From NCBI GenBank assembly GCA_005884765.1, contig VAZV01000157.1:1-52192 (forward strand): a stretch of 52,192 nt of DNA, written 5' to 3'. Position 1 is the first letter of the stretch, and each line of letters starts with the position of its first letter. Below, piece after piece: positions 8,999 to 18,237 of this stretch. The position numbers and the translations under genes are program-made. Source of the stretch: Alphaproteobacteria bacterium (GTDB lineage Bacteria; Pseudomonadota; Alphaproteobacteria; Rhizobiales; Xanthobacteraceae). The notes beneath the pieces were generated by a model. It searched no databases. It was not told where the DNA came from and was given only the letters and a program-made list of their open reading frames with translations.

Positions 8999-10581
8999 AT
9001 GAGGCGCGCGCACTTGGGGAAAGACCGGCCATCGCCACCTGGGCGGGCTTCCTCCTGATGTGCGTGGGCATGTTCATGGCCATCCTCGACATCCAGGTGG
9101 TCGCGACATCGCTGCCGACCATCCAGCGTGCGCTTGCGATTTCTCCGGACGCAATGAGCTGGATCCAGACCGCCTATCTGATCGCGGAGGTGATTGCGAT
9201 CCCCCTGACGGGCCTGATCACGCGTGTGCTGTCGCTGCGCTGGTTGTTCGTCACGGCGGTGAGCGTCTTTACGATCGCATCCGTCGGCTGTGCTGTCAGC
9301 GGCGGTTTTGCCATGCTGCTTGCTTTTCGCATCGTGCAAGGCTTTTCCGGCGGCGTGTTGATTCCTGCGGTGTTCGCGGCGGTGTTCCTGCTGTTTCCGC
9401 CCCGACTGCATGGCCTCGCCACCATGATCGCTGGTATCGTCGCGGTGCTGGCGCCGACGATCGGGCCGGTGGTCGGCGGCTGGATCACGGCGACCTGGTC
9501 CTGGCCGTGGCTGTTCCTGATCAATGTCGTTCCCGGATTGATCGCGGCTGCCGCGACGCCGTTGCTGCTGCCGCGGCAGCACACCGATTTCGGCGAACTT
9601 GAAAAACTGGACGTGACATCGCTTGTGCTTTTGGCGGCGGCGCTCGCGAGCCTCGAGATCGGATTGAAGCAAGCGCCTTCCCACGGCTGGCTGTCGCCGC
9701 TTTGCATCGGCCTGTTGCTGGCAAGCGCGGCCGGCATTGCCGCCTCGATCCATCGCACCTTGCGCGCGACGCATCCGGTTCTGCGGTTGCAGACGCTAAG
9801 GCGGCGCTCCTTCGCGATCGGCTGCGCCTTGAGCTTTTGCCTTGGCGTCGGCCTGTTCGGCTCGGTCTATCTGATGCCGGTGTTTCTCGCGTTCGTGCGC
9901 CGTCACGACGCGTTCGAGATCGGCACCATCATGCTCGTCACCGGAGGCGCGCAACTCCTTGCCGCGCCGCTTGCCGCCATGCTCGAAGTGCGAATCGGCG
10001 CGCGCATCCTGACGGCTGCCGGCTTCGCGCTGTTTGCACTCGGGCTCGGCTTGAGCGCGCTCCAACCGCGCACGGCCGACTTCGACGAGATGCTGTGGCC
10101 GCAAATCGTGCGCGGCATCGCCATCATGTTCTGCCTGCTGCCGCCAACGCGCTTTGCGCTGGGCGCACTGCCGCAGGCCGAAGTCGCCGACGCCAGCGGC
10201 TTGTTCAACCTGATGCGAAATCTCGGCGGCGCCATCGGCATCGCCCTGGTCGATACGATCCTCTATGGCCGGAGCGGCATCCATGCCGAGGAGTTTCGCG
10301 CGCGCCTCCTGGCGGGTGATCTCAGCGCGGCCAAGGCGATCGGGCTCGATCCGTCTTTGCTCCTCAACCGGCCGCCAGGACCGCCAGACGATGCCGCGAT
10401 CGCTTTCGTCCGTCCTATGGTCGAAAAGGCGTCGCTGGCGCTTTGCGTCAATGAGGCCTGGGCGATGCTCGCATGCGTCGCGCTCGCGGGTCTCCTGTTG
10501 GTGCCGTTCGCGCATGATAAAGCGACTTCGAGCGCCGGCCTGCCCGCATTTGATGCGGGGGATGCGACGGCGGAAATCTAG
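8995..10581 (+). CDS. MFS transporter, DHA2/EmrB-like
   Basis: A 528-residue major facilitator with about 14 predicted membrane segments, of the drug:H+ antiporter-2 type. Visible marks are DIQVVATSLPTIQRAL in helix 1, the loop RVLSLRWLFVTA, and the motif-C-like GGFAMLLAFRIVQGFSGG with VLAPTIGPVVGGWI. The ATG at 8995 overlaps the methyltransferase stop by 4 bases, so it is the third gene of the polyketide unit and may export the methylated product. Its stop overlaps the stop of the convergent EI24/CysZ gene. An open frame runs upstream to 8437, but the coupled ATG is the natural start. Confidence 0.9.
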   Translation: MNEARALGERPAIATWAGFLLMCVGMFMAILDIQVVATSLPTIQRALAISPDAMSWIQTAYLIAEVIAIPLTGLITRVLSLRWLFVTAVSVFTIASVGCAVSGGFAMLLAFRIVQGFSGGVLIPAVFAAVFLLFPPRLHGLATMIAGIVAVLAPTIGPVVGGWITATWSWPWLFLINVVPGLIAAAATPLLLPRQHTDFGELEKLDVTSLVLLAAALASLEIGLKQAPSHGWLSPLCIGLLLASAAGIAASIHRTLRATHPVLRLQTLRRRSFAIGCALSFCLGVGLFGSVYLMPVFLAFVRRHDAFEIGTIMLVTGGAQLLAAPLAAMLEVRIGARILTAAGFALFALGLGLSALQPRTADFDEMLWPQIVRGIAIMFCLLPPTRFALGALPQAEVADASGLFNLMRNLGGAIGIALVDTILYGRSGIHAEEFRARLLAGDLSAAKAIGLDPSLLLNRPPGPPDDAAIAFVRPMVEKASLALCVNEAWAMLACVALAGLLLVPFAHDKATSSAGLPAFDAGDATAEI

Positions 10582-11330
10582 GCCGTCGGCACGCTGGTGC
10601 GCCGCGCCGGCTCGATCAATTCGGGCCGCGGGCCGGAGAGCCGCTTGTGCATGTGAACCATGAAGGCCATGCCGAACAGCGGCGTCGCCAGGTTGACGAT
10701 CGGGATCGACACGAAAGCTGCGATGATCAGCCCCGCGGTGAACACCAAGGCCGCATTCTGCTTCCGCATGGCCTTGGCTTCCGCCGGCGGGCGGAACCGC
10801 ATCGCGGCGAGCTCGAAATATTCGCGGCCCAACAGCCACGCGGTTGCGATGAAGAAGGCGAGGAAACCCGCACCAGCCAGAAATACGAAGGGCAGTGCGA
10901 TCAGATAGACAAGGATCGTCAGTAGCGCGGTCTTGATGCCCTCTTGCATGGCAAGGCTCAAGGGCAGCGCGGTGCCCGGCTGCCCCGCAGGATAATGTTC
11001 CTGCTCGACATGATCGGCAACCTCGTCGACGAACACGCTCGCGACCAGCGAGGTGATCGCCGGCATCAGGAAGATGCCGCCAAGCACGACGCCGAGGCCC
11101 GCGGCGATCGACACGATCCAGGCGAGCACATTGAGCGGCGTGTGGAAACCGGGGCCGAGCATCGCTTCGCCCCAGCCTTCGCCATAAGTGGCAAGGAAGC
11201 TCAACAGCCGCTGCAGGCCGATCGCGAGCACCGTGATCAACACCAGCGCGAGCGCGATCGAGCGCCACAGGATCGAGCGCATCGGCGGCGAGATGATTTG
11301 CGAAAGCGCCTTGACGGCGGCGTCCAGCAT
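10578..11330 (-). CDS. CysZ/EI24-family membrane protein
   Basis: A 250-residue polytopic inner-membrane protein of the EI24 family, which includes the sulfate permease CysZ. Hydrophobic stretches lie at about residues 18-45, 65-95 and 135-170, with a final pair near 195-225. The N-terminal ALSQIISPPMRSILWRSI is typical of CysZ-like proteins. No cysteine or sulfur gene adjoins it, so sulfate transport is only a family-based guess. It converges on the MFS gene with a 3-base stop-codon overlap. Confidence 0.75.
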   Translation of the reverse strand: MLDAAVKALSQIISPPMRSILWRSIALALVLITVLAIGLQRLLSFLATYGEGWGEAMLGPGFHTPLNVLAWIVSIAAGLGVVLGGIFLMPAITSLVASVFVDEVADHVEQEHYPAGQPGTALPLSLAMQEGIKTALLTILVYLIALPFVFLAGAGFLAFFIATAWLLGREYFELAAMRFRPPAEAKAMRKQNAALVFTAGLIIAAFVSIPIVNLATPLFGMAFMVHMHKRLSGPRPELIEPARRTSVPTA

Positions 11331-11557
11331 GGCGGTGATACCTCTCTTGGCTCCCGCGAGAGGTAGATATGCGCGGGGTGCTCGGCAAGAGCGGTTTACA
11401 AGAGCGGTTTATGTGTTGAGCGGCGTGCCCCGCCATTCCGCCCGGCCTTCACGCATTTGGGTTATGCAGGGGTGCAGGCACCGTTCCACGGATTATATTT
11501 TCCAGACCGCCCCTGAAGGCTTAATCTGGCTTCAGATGGACCAAACGGGAGAAGACG

Positions 11558-12733
11558 ATGACCGGGACGGGATTGCCGCTTGACGGCGTGAGGGTCGTCG
11601 AGATGACCCACATGGTGATGGGTCCGACCTGCGGCATGATCCTCGCGCAATTGGGCGCCGAAGTGATCAAGGTCGAGCCACCCGCAGGCGACAAGACCCG
11701 CAGCCTTGGGGGCATGGGCACTTCGTTCTTCCCTTTGTTCAACCGCGGCAAGCGCAGCGTCGTGCTTGATTTCGAAAAGCCAGCGGATCGCGAGACCATG
11801 CACCGGCTGCTCGCGAGCGCCGATGTATTTTTGGAGAATTTTCGCGATGGCCAGTTGGAGAAGCAGGGCCTCGGCACCGACGAACTGCGTCAAAAACATC
11901 CGCATCTGATCGTCGCCGGCCACAAGGGCTTTCTCTCCGGCCCCTACGAGCATCGTCCCGCGCTCGATGAAGTCGTGCAGATGATGTCGGGGCTGGCCGC
12001 CATGACCGGTACCCGCGACAAGCCGCAACGCGTCGGCTCTTCCGCCAACGACATCATGGGCGGCATGTTCGGCGCGATCGCGATCCTCGCGGCGCTCTAT
12101 CAAAAACGTGGCGGCCGCACCGACGGCGCTGACATCCGCATCGGATTGTTCGAGAACTGCCTGTTCCTGGTCGCCCAGCACATGGTCGAATATGAAATGA
12201 CCGGCAACAAGCCGCGCTCGATGCCGGAGCGCGAGCACGCCTGGCCGATCTACGACATTTTCGATACTGCCGGGGGCGGGCGCATCTTCATCGGCGTCGT
12301 CACCGAAGGCCATTGGCAAAGCTTCTGCAGGGAATTCGGCTTGCAGGAATTTGCCGAGGACCCCACCTTGCGCACCACTACCGACCGGATTCTGGCGCGC
12401 GCAAGAATCATTCCGCGGGTCGCGGACGAGATCAAGCGCCGGAACGTGGCAGAGCTCTCGGAGAAGCTCGACACCCTGAACATCTGCTTCTCGCCGATCA
12501 ACCGCCCCGAAGATCTTTTGAGCGATCCTCACGTGCTCCGCCCCGGCGGCCTCGTCAACAACGTCAACGCCGATGGCAAGGCGTTTCGTGTTCCCGCGCT
12601 TCCGATCGAGTGGAACGGCGGCCATATCGGCGAAGGGCTGAAGGTGCCGGTGCTTGGCGCCGACACGCCTGCTGTTCGTGCCGAACTGGAAGGGGTTACT
12701 TCGACTGCCAAAACCGATAGGAGGCGCGCATGA
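11558..12733 (+). CDS. CaiB/BaiF family CoA-transferase
   Basis: A 391-residue family III CoA-transferase, which moves CoA between carboxylic acids through an aspartyl-CoA thioester. GAEVIKVEPPAGDKTR and the catalytic Asp in SSANDIMGGMFGAIAILAAL (about residue 165) fit the family. A GGAGAAG ribosome site precedes the ATG at 11558. The stop overlaps the ATG of an HMG-CoA-lyase-like gene (ATGA). The pair could activate a dicarboxylic or 3-hydroxy acid to its CoA ester and then cleave it, as suggested for succinyl-CoA:hydroxymethylglutarate transferases. Substrate not determined. Confidence 0.88.
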   Translation: MTGTGLPLDGVRVVEMTHMVMGPTCGMILAQLGAEVIKVEPPAGDKTRSLGGMGTSFFPLFNRGKRSVVLDFEKPADRETMHRLLASADVFLENFRDGQLEKQGLGTDELRQKHPHLIVAGHKGFLSGPYEHRPALDEVVQMMSGLAAMTGTRDKPQRVGSSANDIMGGMFGAIAILAALYQKRGGRTDGADIRIGLFENCLFLVAQHMVEYEMTGNKPRSMPEREHAWPIYDIFDTAGGGRIFIGVVTEGHWQSFCREFGLQEFAEDPTLRTTTDRILARARIIPRVADEIKRRNVAELSEKLDTLNICFSPINRPEDLLSDPHVLRPGGLVNNVNADGKAFRVPALPIEWNGGHIGEGLKVPVLGADTPAVRAELEGVTSTAKTDRRRA

Positions 12734-13677
12734 GCCGCGTTCAAGACGTTTATCCCGACGATGGTATCAGCTTGCGCGAGGTAGGCTTGCGCGACGGACT
12801 GCAGCTTGTGAAGAAGTTCCCGTCGACTGCAGTCAAGCAGCGCTGGATCCGTGAAGAATATGCCGCCGGCGTGCGGTACTTCGAGGTCGGCTCGTTCCTG
12901 CCCGCCAAGACATTCCCGCAGTTTGCCGATGTGCGCGATATCGTCAAAACCATCACTGAGCTTCCCGGAGCGCACGGCGTTGCGCTGGCGCTCAACGAGC
13001 GCGGCGTCAACGAAGCTTTGGCGTCGGGCATTGCTGAAATTGCTTCCGTGGTCTCGGCGACTGAAGAACACAGCCAAGCCAACGCCCACCGCTCGCGTGA
13101 ATCCGCCATCGCCAACGTCAAGCGGCTCTGCGAACTGCGCGATGCGAGCTCGCATAAGCCGGTCGTCAATGCAGGGATCTCGATGGCACTGGGTTGTTCG
13201 ATTGTAGGCCCTGTCGATCCGAACGAGGTGATCCGGATCGCCGAAAAATTATACGAGGTCGGCGTCGATATGGTCGCCGTCGCCGACACCGTCGGGTATG
13301 CCGGCCCCAAGCAGGTCGGCGAATTGACCAGGGCGGTGGTCAGGATCGCCGGCTCGAAACCGGTCTGCGTGCATCTGCACGATACCCGCGGCATGGGCAT
13401 TGCCAACGCTTCGGCGGCGCTCGATGCCGGTGCGCGCGTTCTCGACGGCTCGCTCGGTGGCCTCGGCGGCTGCCCGTTCGCGCCGGGCGCCACCGGCAAT
13501 GTCGTGTTCGAGGACCTCGTGTTCCTCTGCGAAAGCAAGGGATTTGCCACCGGCATCGATATCGAACGGCTGGTCGCGGTGCGCGCGATCCTGCGAGCGG
13601 AAATGTCGGGCGAAGCACTCTATGGCGGGCTCGCACGCGCCGGGCTGCCGCGGGGAACATCGGCGAAGGCCGCGTGA
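12730..13677 (+). CDS. Hydroxymethylglutaryl-CoA lyase-like protein
   Basis: A 315-residue TIM-barrel lyase of the HMG-CoA lyase family, which splits HMG-CoA to acetyl-CoA and acetoacetate. The metal-binding start LREVGLRDGLQ, the VCVHLHDTRGMG histidines and the active-site loop GGLGGCPFAPGATGN with its cysteine are present. It starts inside the CoA-transferase stop codon, which argues for a shared substrate. Leucine catabolism genes (MCC subunits, IVD) are not next to it, so a related 3-hydroxyacyl-CoA is also possible. Confidence 0.87.
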   Translation: MSRVQDVYPDDGISLREVGLRDGLQLVKKFPSTAVKQRWIREEYAAGVRYFEVGSFLPAKTFPQFADVRDIVKTITELPGAHGVALALNERGVNEALASGIAEIASVVSATEEHSQANAHRSRESAIANVKRLCELRDASSHKPVVNAGISMALGCSIVGPVDPNEVIRIAEKLYEVGVDMVAVADTVGYAGPKQVGELTRAVVRIAGSKPVCVHLHDTRGMGIANASAALDAGARVLDGSLGGLGGCPFAPGATGNVVFEDLVFLCESKGFATGIDIERLVAVRAILRAEMSGEALYGGLARAGLPRGTSAKAA

Positions 13678-13687
13678 CCCGATATGT

Positions 13688-16048
13688 TTAGAGCCGCGTC
13701 ACCCGCAATCGCAGTGCATTGCCGACCACGCTGACCGACGACAGCGCCATCGCGGCGGCAGCGATGATCGGCGACAGCAGGATGCCGAACGCAGGATAGA
13801 GGACGCCTGCGGCAATCGGGATGCCGGCAGCGTTATAAATAAACGCAAAGAACAGGTTCTGCCGGATGTTGCTCATGGTTGCCTGCGACAGTTTTCGGGC
13901 GCGAACGATGCCGCCAAGGTCGCCCTTGAGCAATGTGATGCCGGCGCTCTCCATCGCGACATCGGTACCGGTGCCCATGGCGATGCCGACGTCGGCGGCG
14001 GCCAGCGCCGGGGCGTCGTTGACGCCGTCGCCGGCCATGGCGACGATGCGCCCGGCCTTTTTCAGCTTGGCGACGACGGCGCTCTTTTGATCCGGAAGCA
14101 CCTCCGCCTCGACATCGTCGATCCCGAGTTTTCGCGCGACCGCGCTCGCCGTGGTCCGATTGTCGCCGGTTAGCATGATGACCTTGATGCCTTGCGCTGC
14201 CAGTTCCTTAAGTGCGTCCGGCGTCGATTGCTTGACCGGATCGGCGATTGCGAACAATCCCGCGAGCTTTCCGTCGACCGCGATGTTGATGACGGTGGCG
14301 CCGTCTCCGCGCAGGCGTTCGCCGTCGGCATTGAGCAACGCCGTCTCGACACCGAGGGATGTCAGGAAATTCGAATTGCCAAGCAGAACGGGTTTGCCGT
14401 CGATCTTGCCGGTGACGCCCTTGCCGGTCGGCGAATCGAATTCGTCAACCTTGCTCAAATCGAGACTGCGCTCCTTGGCGGCGCGGATGATCGCGTCCGC
14501 AAGCGGATGCTCGCTGGCGCGCTCGACGCTGGCGGCGAGACGCAGGATTTCGGTTTCTCGAAATCCGATTGCCGGCACGATGGCGACCACTTTCGGCTTG
14601 CCTTCGGTCAGCGTGCCCGTCTTGTCGACCACCAGCGTGTCGATCTTTTCCATGCGCTCCAGCGCTTCGGCGTTCTTGATCAAGACGCCGGCCTGCGCGC
14701 CGCGTCCGACGCCGACCATGATCGACATCGGCGTGGCAAGCCCAAGAGCGCAGGGGCAGGCGATGATCAGGACACTGACGGCCGCAACCATGCCGAAGGC
14801 CATCCGCGGCTCCGGACCGAACGAGGCCCAAGCGGCAAAGGCGAGCAGCGCTGCCACAATCACCATCGGCACGAACCAGCCCGCGACCTGATCGGCCAAT
14901 CGCTGGATCGGCGCGCGCGAGCGTTGCGCGTCGGCGACCATCTGCACGATCTGCGACAGCAGCGTGTCGCGGCCGACTTTGTCGGCGCGCATCACAAAGC
15001 TGCCGGATTGGTTGAGCGTGCCCGCGATCACCTTGCCGCCAGCCTCCTTGGTAACGGGCATGGATTCGCCTGTTACCAGCGACTCATCGAGCGCGGAGCG
15101 GCCCTCGAGAATGATGCCGTCGACCGGCACTTTTTCGCCCGGCCGCACCCGCAATCTGTCACCAACTTTGAGTTCGTCGATCTCGACTTCATGGTCGGCG
15201 CCATCGTCGCCGAGGCGACGCGCGGTTTTCGGGGCGAGCTGCAACAGCGCCTTGATCGCGCCGGATGTCGCCTCGCGGGCCCGCAGTTCCAGCACCTGTC
15301 CAAGCAGAACCAGGACGGTAATGACCGCGGCGGCCTCAAAGTAGACCGCAACCGCGCCGCCATGTCCGCGGAAGGTGGCCGGAAAGAGTTGCGGAACGAC
15401 GGTAGCGACCAGGCTGTAGCCGTAGGCCACAGCGGTTCCCATCGCGATCAGCGTGAACATGTTGAGATTGCGCGTGAGGAGCGACTGCCCGCCGCGAACA
15501 AAGAACGGCCAGCCCGCCCACAGCACGACGGGTGTCGCGAATACAAGCTGAATCCAGTTCGATAGGGTTGGATCGATCAGGCCGTGGCCGCCGACGAGAT
15601 GTCCACCCATTTCCAGCACGACCGCAGGCGTGGCCAGCACAAGGCCGATCCAGAACCGCCGCGTCATGTCGGCGAGTTCGGGATTGGGTGCCGTGTCCAG
15701 GCTTGCGACCACGGGCTCCAGTGCCATGCCGCAGATCGGGCAGCTTCCCGGCCCGAGCTGACGGATTTGCGGATGCATCGGGCAGGTGTAGGTGGTGCCT
15801 TCGGGCGTCTCGGCCTGCGGCTTCTGCTTGTCGAGATGTTTTGCGGGATCGGCGGCGAACTTGGTCCGGCAGCCGGCCGAGCAGAAATGAAAGGATTCGC
15901 CTTGGTGATCGAAGCGATGTTTTGACGTCGCGGGGTCGACACGCATGCCGCAAACGGGATCAAGCACCGCTTGCTGGTGGCCGTGACCGGCATGATCGGC
16001 GCAGCAGGCCTTCACTTTGCCGGCAGGCGCGTGTTCGGTTGTACCCAT
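13688..16048 (-). CDS. copA: Copper-translocating P1B-type ATPase
   Basis: Exports Cu(I) across the inner membrane using ATP. The N-terminus is Cys/His-rich, then a YHS-like domain ([25 protein letters not shown]) and a heavy-metal-binding domain ([17 protein letters not shown]), in place of the usual GMTCxxC domain. The core has [10 protein letters not shown] in the membrane, the phosphorylation site [21 protein letters not shown], and C-terminal NAAGIP and [11 protein letters not shown], typical of Cu(I) pumps. ATG at 16048 chosen because GGAGAG lies 4 bases upstream; an ATG at 16075 lies inside the operator. Divergent from csoR. Confidence 0.93.
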   Translation of the reverse strand: MGTTEHAPAGKVKACCADHAGHGHQQAVLDPVCGMRVDPATSKHRFDHQGESFHFCSAGCRTKFAADPAKHLDKQKPQAETPEGTTYTCPMHPQIRQLGPGSCPICGMALEPVVASLDTAPNPELADMTRRFWIGLVLATPAVVLEMGGHLVGGHGLIDPTLSNWIQLVFATPVVLWAGWPFFVRGGQSLLTRNLNMFTLIAMGTAVAYGYSLVATVVPQLFPATFRGHGGAVAVYFEAAAVITVLVLLGQVLELRAREATSGAIKALLQLAPKTARRLGDDGADHEVEIDELKVGDRLRVRPGEKVPVDGIILEGRSALDESLVTGESMPVTKEAGGKVIAGTLNQSGSFVMRADKVGRDTLLSQIVQMVADAQRSRAPIQRLADQVAGWFVPMVIVAALLAFAAWASFGPEPRMAFGMVAAVSVLIIACPCALGLATPMSIMVGVGRGAQAGVLIKNAEALERMEKIDTLVVDKTGTLTEGKPKVVAIVPAIGFRETEILRLAASVERASEHPLADAIIRAAKERSLDLSKVDEFDSPTGKGVTGKIDGKPVLLGNSNFLTSLGVETALLNADGERLRGDGATVINIAVDGKLAGLFAIADPVKQSTPDALKELAAQGIKVIMLTGDNRTTASAVARKLGIDDVEAEVLPDQKSAVVAKLKKAGRIVAMAGDGVNDAPALAAADVGIAMGTGTDVAMESAGITLLKGDLGGIVRARKLSQATMSNIRQNLFFAFIYNAAGIPIAAGVLYPAFGILLSPIIAAAAMALSSVSVVGNALRLRVTRL

Positions 16049-16072
16049 CGATCTCTCCACCGGCACTTGAAA

Positions 16073-16095
16073 CATATACCCTGTAGGGGTATATG
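16073..16095. promoter_or_regulatory. CsoR-type operator between copA and csoR
   Basis: A perfect inverted repeat with 9-bp arms, CATATACCC and GGGTATATG, around TGTAG. It has the ATACCC...GGGTAT form of known CsoR operators. It occupies half of the 44-base gap between copA and csoR, and its right arm contains the csoR start codon (ATG at 16093). One repressor site can thus control both genes and also cover translation initiation of csoR. Confidence 0.8.
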
Positions 16096-16377
16096 GGCGG
16101 CATGCGAAAAGACATCAAGGCTTCCTGTCAAAAGCGCCTGAGCCGGATCGAGGGCCAGGTCCGCGGTCTGGCGAGGATGGTCGACGAGGACCGCTATTGC
16201 ATCGACATCGTCACGCAGATCGCCGCGGTGCGCGCGGCACTTCGCCGCGTCGAGGAAGAAGTGTTAAGGGATCACGTCGCGCATTGCGTGGAAGGCGCGA
16301 TCGCCAGCGGCAACAAGGCCGATCAGCGCCAGAAGATATCGGAACTGATGGCCGTCATCGGCCGATCCGACCGATAG
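16093..16377 (+). CDS. csoR: CsoR-family copper-sensing repressor
   Basis: A 94-residue all-helical metal-sensing repressor of the CsoR/RcnR family. With this start the Cu(I) ligands fall at Cys36 (RYCIDIV), His61 and Cys65 (DHVAHC), the same numbers as in the reference CsoR. This argues for copper rather than nickel or formaldehyde sensing. [13 protein letters not shown] is the DNA/metal-coupling helix. The ATG lies in the operator; a second in-frame ATG is at 16102. No good ribosome site is seen for either, so a nearly leaderless mRNA is possible. Divergent copA is the likely target. Confidence 0.93.
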   Translation: MGGMRKDIKASCQKRLSRIEGQVRGLARMVDEDRYCIDIVTQIAAVRAALRRVEEEVLRDHVAHCVEGAIASGNKADQRQKISELMAVIGRSDR

Positions 16378-16443
16378 TTCGGGCTCGAACCGATTGGTCC
16401 GCCACACGTTGGTCATGCGGCTGGATGAACATCCGGAGCGACG

Positions 16444-17052
16444 ATGGGCTTTTACAACGACGTCATCCTGCCGCGCCTCTGCGATCTTGCGATGCGCAAT
16501 AAAGAGCTCACGCCATTTCGCGAACGTGTGATCGGCGCGGCAGACGGCAGGGTGCTTGAGATCGGCGTCGGCTCGGGCATGAACCTGCCATTCTATCGCC
16601 CGCCCGTGCGGGAGGTTCTTGCGCTCGAACCGGCACCGCGGCTTGTGCGCATGGCTCAAGGCGCGTCGAGCGATATGCCTGTCCGCTTCCTCGAGGCCTC
16701 CGCCGAGGCGATTCCGCTCGACACCCATTGCGTCGATACGATCGTCACGACCTGGACCTTGTGCTCGATCCCGCAAGCCCCCGCGGCGCTCGCCGAGATG
16801 CGGCGCGTGTTGCGGCCTGGCGGCAAGCTTCTGTTCGCCGAGCACGGCCGGGCCCCCGATGAGAGCGTGCGTTGGTGGCAGGACCTGCTGACGCCGGCAT
16901 GGCGACGCTTCAGTGGCGGCTGTCATCTCAATCGCCCGATCCGCTCGATGATCGAAGACGCGGGCTTCCGCATGGACAGAATCGAGACCGGCTATATACC
17001 GGGGCCAAAGCCGATGACGTTCATGTATGAAGGCAGCGCGCGGCCGAACTGA
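16444..17052 (+). CDS. Class I SAM-dependent methyltransferase
   Basis: A 202-residue methyltransferase of the UbiE/METTL7-like group. SAM motif I is LEIGVGSGMNLPFY (about residues 39-52), with the acidic motif II LALEPAP and post-motif MRRVLRPGGKLLFAEHG. The substrate is unknown. It follows csoR by about 65 bases in the same direction and may be co-transcribed; a link to copper is not established. The N-terminal MGFYNDVILPRLCDLAM is conserved in the group. Confidence 0.85.
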   Translation: MGFYNDVILPRLCDLAMRNKELTPFRERVIGAADGRVLEIGVGSGMNLPFYRPPVREVLALEPAPRLVRMAQGASSDMPVRFLEASAEAIPLDTHCVDTIVTTWTLCSIPQAPAALAEMRRVLRPGGKLLFAEHGRAPDESVRWWQDLLTPAWRRFSGGCHLNRPIRSMIEDAGFRMDRIETGYIPGPKPMTFMYEGSARPN

Positions 17053-17076
17053 TGGCGCGGCCGAAGCTGATTTGTT

Positions 17077-18054
17077 CTAAGCCACCACACGCGGCCGGGC
17101 GCGGCGTTCCGGCAGGCAAGCCTCGACATACTCGACGACCATGTAGTGTTCCGCCACCGTGACGCGCTCGACAAGCGGCGCGGCGTCGCGCGCGGTTACT
17201 TCTGCAGCCGGAACCGGCGCCTCTTCGTCAATCGTTTCAGGAACAAGCGGCGGCGACTCGAGCGTTTCTGGAAACACACCGAATTCGCCCGCTACCTCCT
17301 GGAGCGGCTTCTGCTTGTCGGCCCAGTGCAGGGCGGTGTAATCGAAGCCGTGCACGATGGTGGGTTTGACGACCTCGAAATAGGGCGAGATGTCGAAGTC
17401 GCGCGGCATGTACAGCGACGAATCGCGGATATGCAGGATTTCACGACGCGCTTGGCGCGAGCCGGCGCGGGTGATCTTCGGCAGGATGGGATAGCGCACG
17501 GCGTCAAATGCCTGCGCGATCAGCGCCGAGCAGATGATCTTGGTGGGATCGCCGGAGCCGAACGCGATCAAGCGCCGCCGCCAGCGCTGCGGGATCGGCA
17601 GCGGGATCAGAAAGCGCATCAGGTCGAGGATGTTCTTGGTGTCGTAGCCGAAGCCGATCCGGTTGATGGCGTAGCGGCACACCGTGGTGCGGTCTTCGTA
17701 GGACAAGCCCACCGGGCGGCATAGCCGGGTGTGATAGGGAAAATATTTCGACAGCGGCGCCGAAACCACGCCTTCGCCGATATAGGCCTCGATCAGGACA
17801 TGCGGCTCGCCGTCGGGCTCCTGGGCGCCGTCGACTGGCCCGACATAGAGCGCGGCATGCGACCAGGTGGATTGCGTCAGATACTTGATGATACCGGAGA
17901 TCCGGTTGTTGCCTTCGACCAAGAGCACATCGCCGGGCTCGATGATCCCGCGCAGATGCTCCGGATCGCTTGGCGTGAACGGCTCATAGCCCGGCACCTC
18001 CTTCTGAAGGTAGCCGGCAATGAGCTTGCCGACCGTATCGAGCATGACGCCCAT
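17077..18054 (-). CDS. YiiX/YebB-like permuted papain-fold hydrolase
   Basis: A 325-residue protein with the circularly permuted NlpC/P60-like cysteine peptidase fold. The catalytic His is in TWSHAALYVGP (about residue 68) and the Cys follows later in TKIICSALIAQAFDAV, the order expected for permuted members. The C-terminal 60 residues are acidic and Pro/Glu-rich. The ATG at 18054 follows a strong GGGGGGAA ribosome site; the open frame extending to 19095 is antisense shadow of the amine oxidase. Lipid or peptidoglycan amide bonds are possible substrates. Confidence 0.8.
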   Translation of the reverse strand: MGVMLDTVGKLIAGYLQKEVPGYEPFTPSDPEHLRGIIEPGDVLLVEGNNRISGIIKYLTQSTWSHAALYVGPVDGAQEPDGEPHVLIEAYIGEGVVSAPLSKYFPYHTRLCRPVGLSYEDRTTVCRYAINRIGFGYDTKNILDLMRFLIPLPIPQRWRRRLIAFGSGDPTKIICSALIAQAFDAVRYPILPKITRAGSRQARREILHIRDSSLYMPRDFDISPYFEVVKPTIVHGFDYTALHWADKQKPLQEVAGEFGVFPETLESPPLVPETIDEEAPVPAAEVTARDAAPLVERVTVAEHYMVVEYVEACLPERRARPRVVA

Positions 18055-18237
18055 GATTGCAATTCCCCCCAGCAGCCTTTTCTGGCCGCTTTTCCCTTCC
18101 ATATCATGGCCGAAAGCCGTTGCAATTTGGTTCATGCAGGGCCGTCGATCAATCATGATTGATTCACCATGAGTGTTGCCGGTCACAGCAAAGTTCGCTA
18201 GCTGTTCTATCCTTTTCAAGTCTCCGGAAACCATGAC

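Noticed and set aside
9796..11436. Minus-strand open frame of 546 codons
   Set aside because: It overlaps the MFS gene antisense and the CysZ/EI24 gene in another frame; both of those have clear family features.
14192..15565. Plus-strand open frame of 457 codons
   Set aside because: Antisense shadow of copA, with Arg/His/Asp-rich composition and no recognisable domain.
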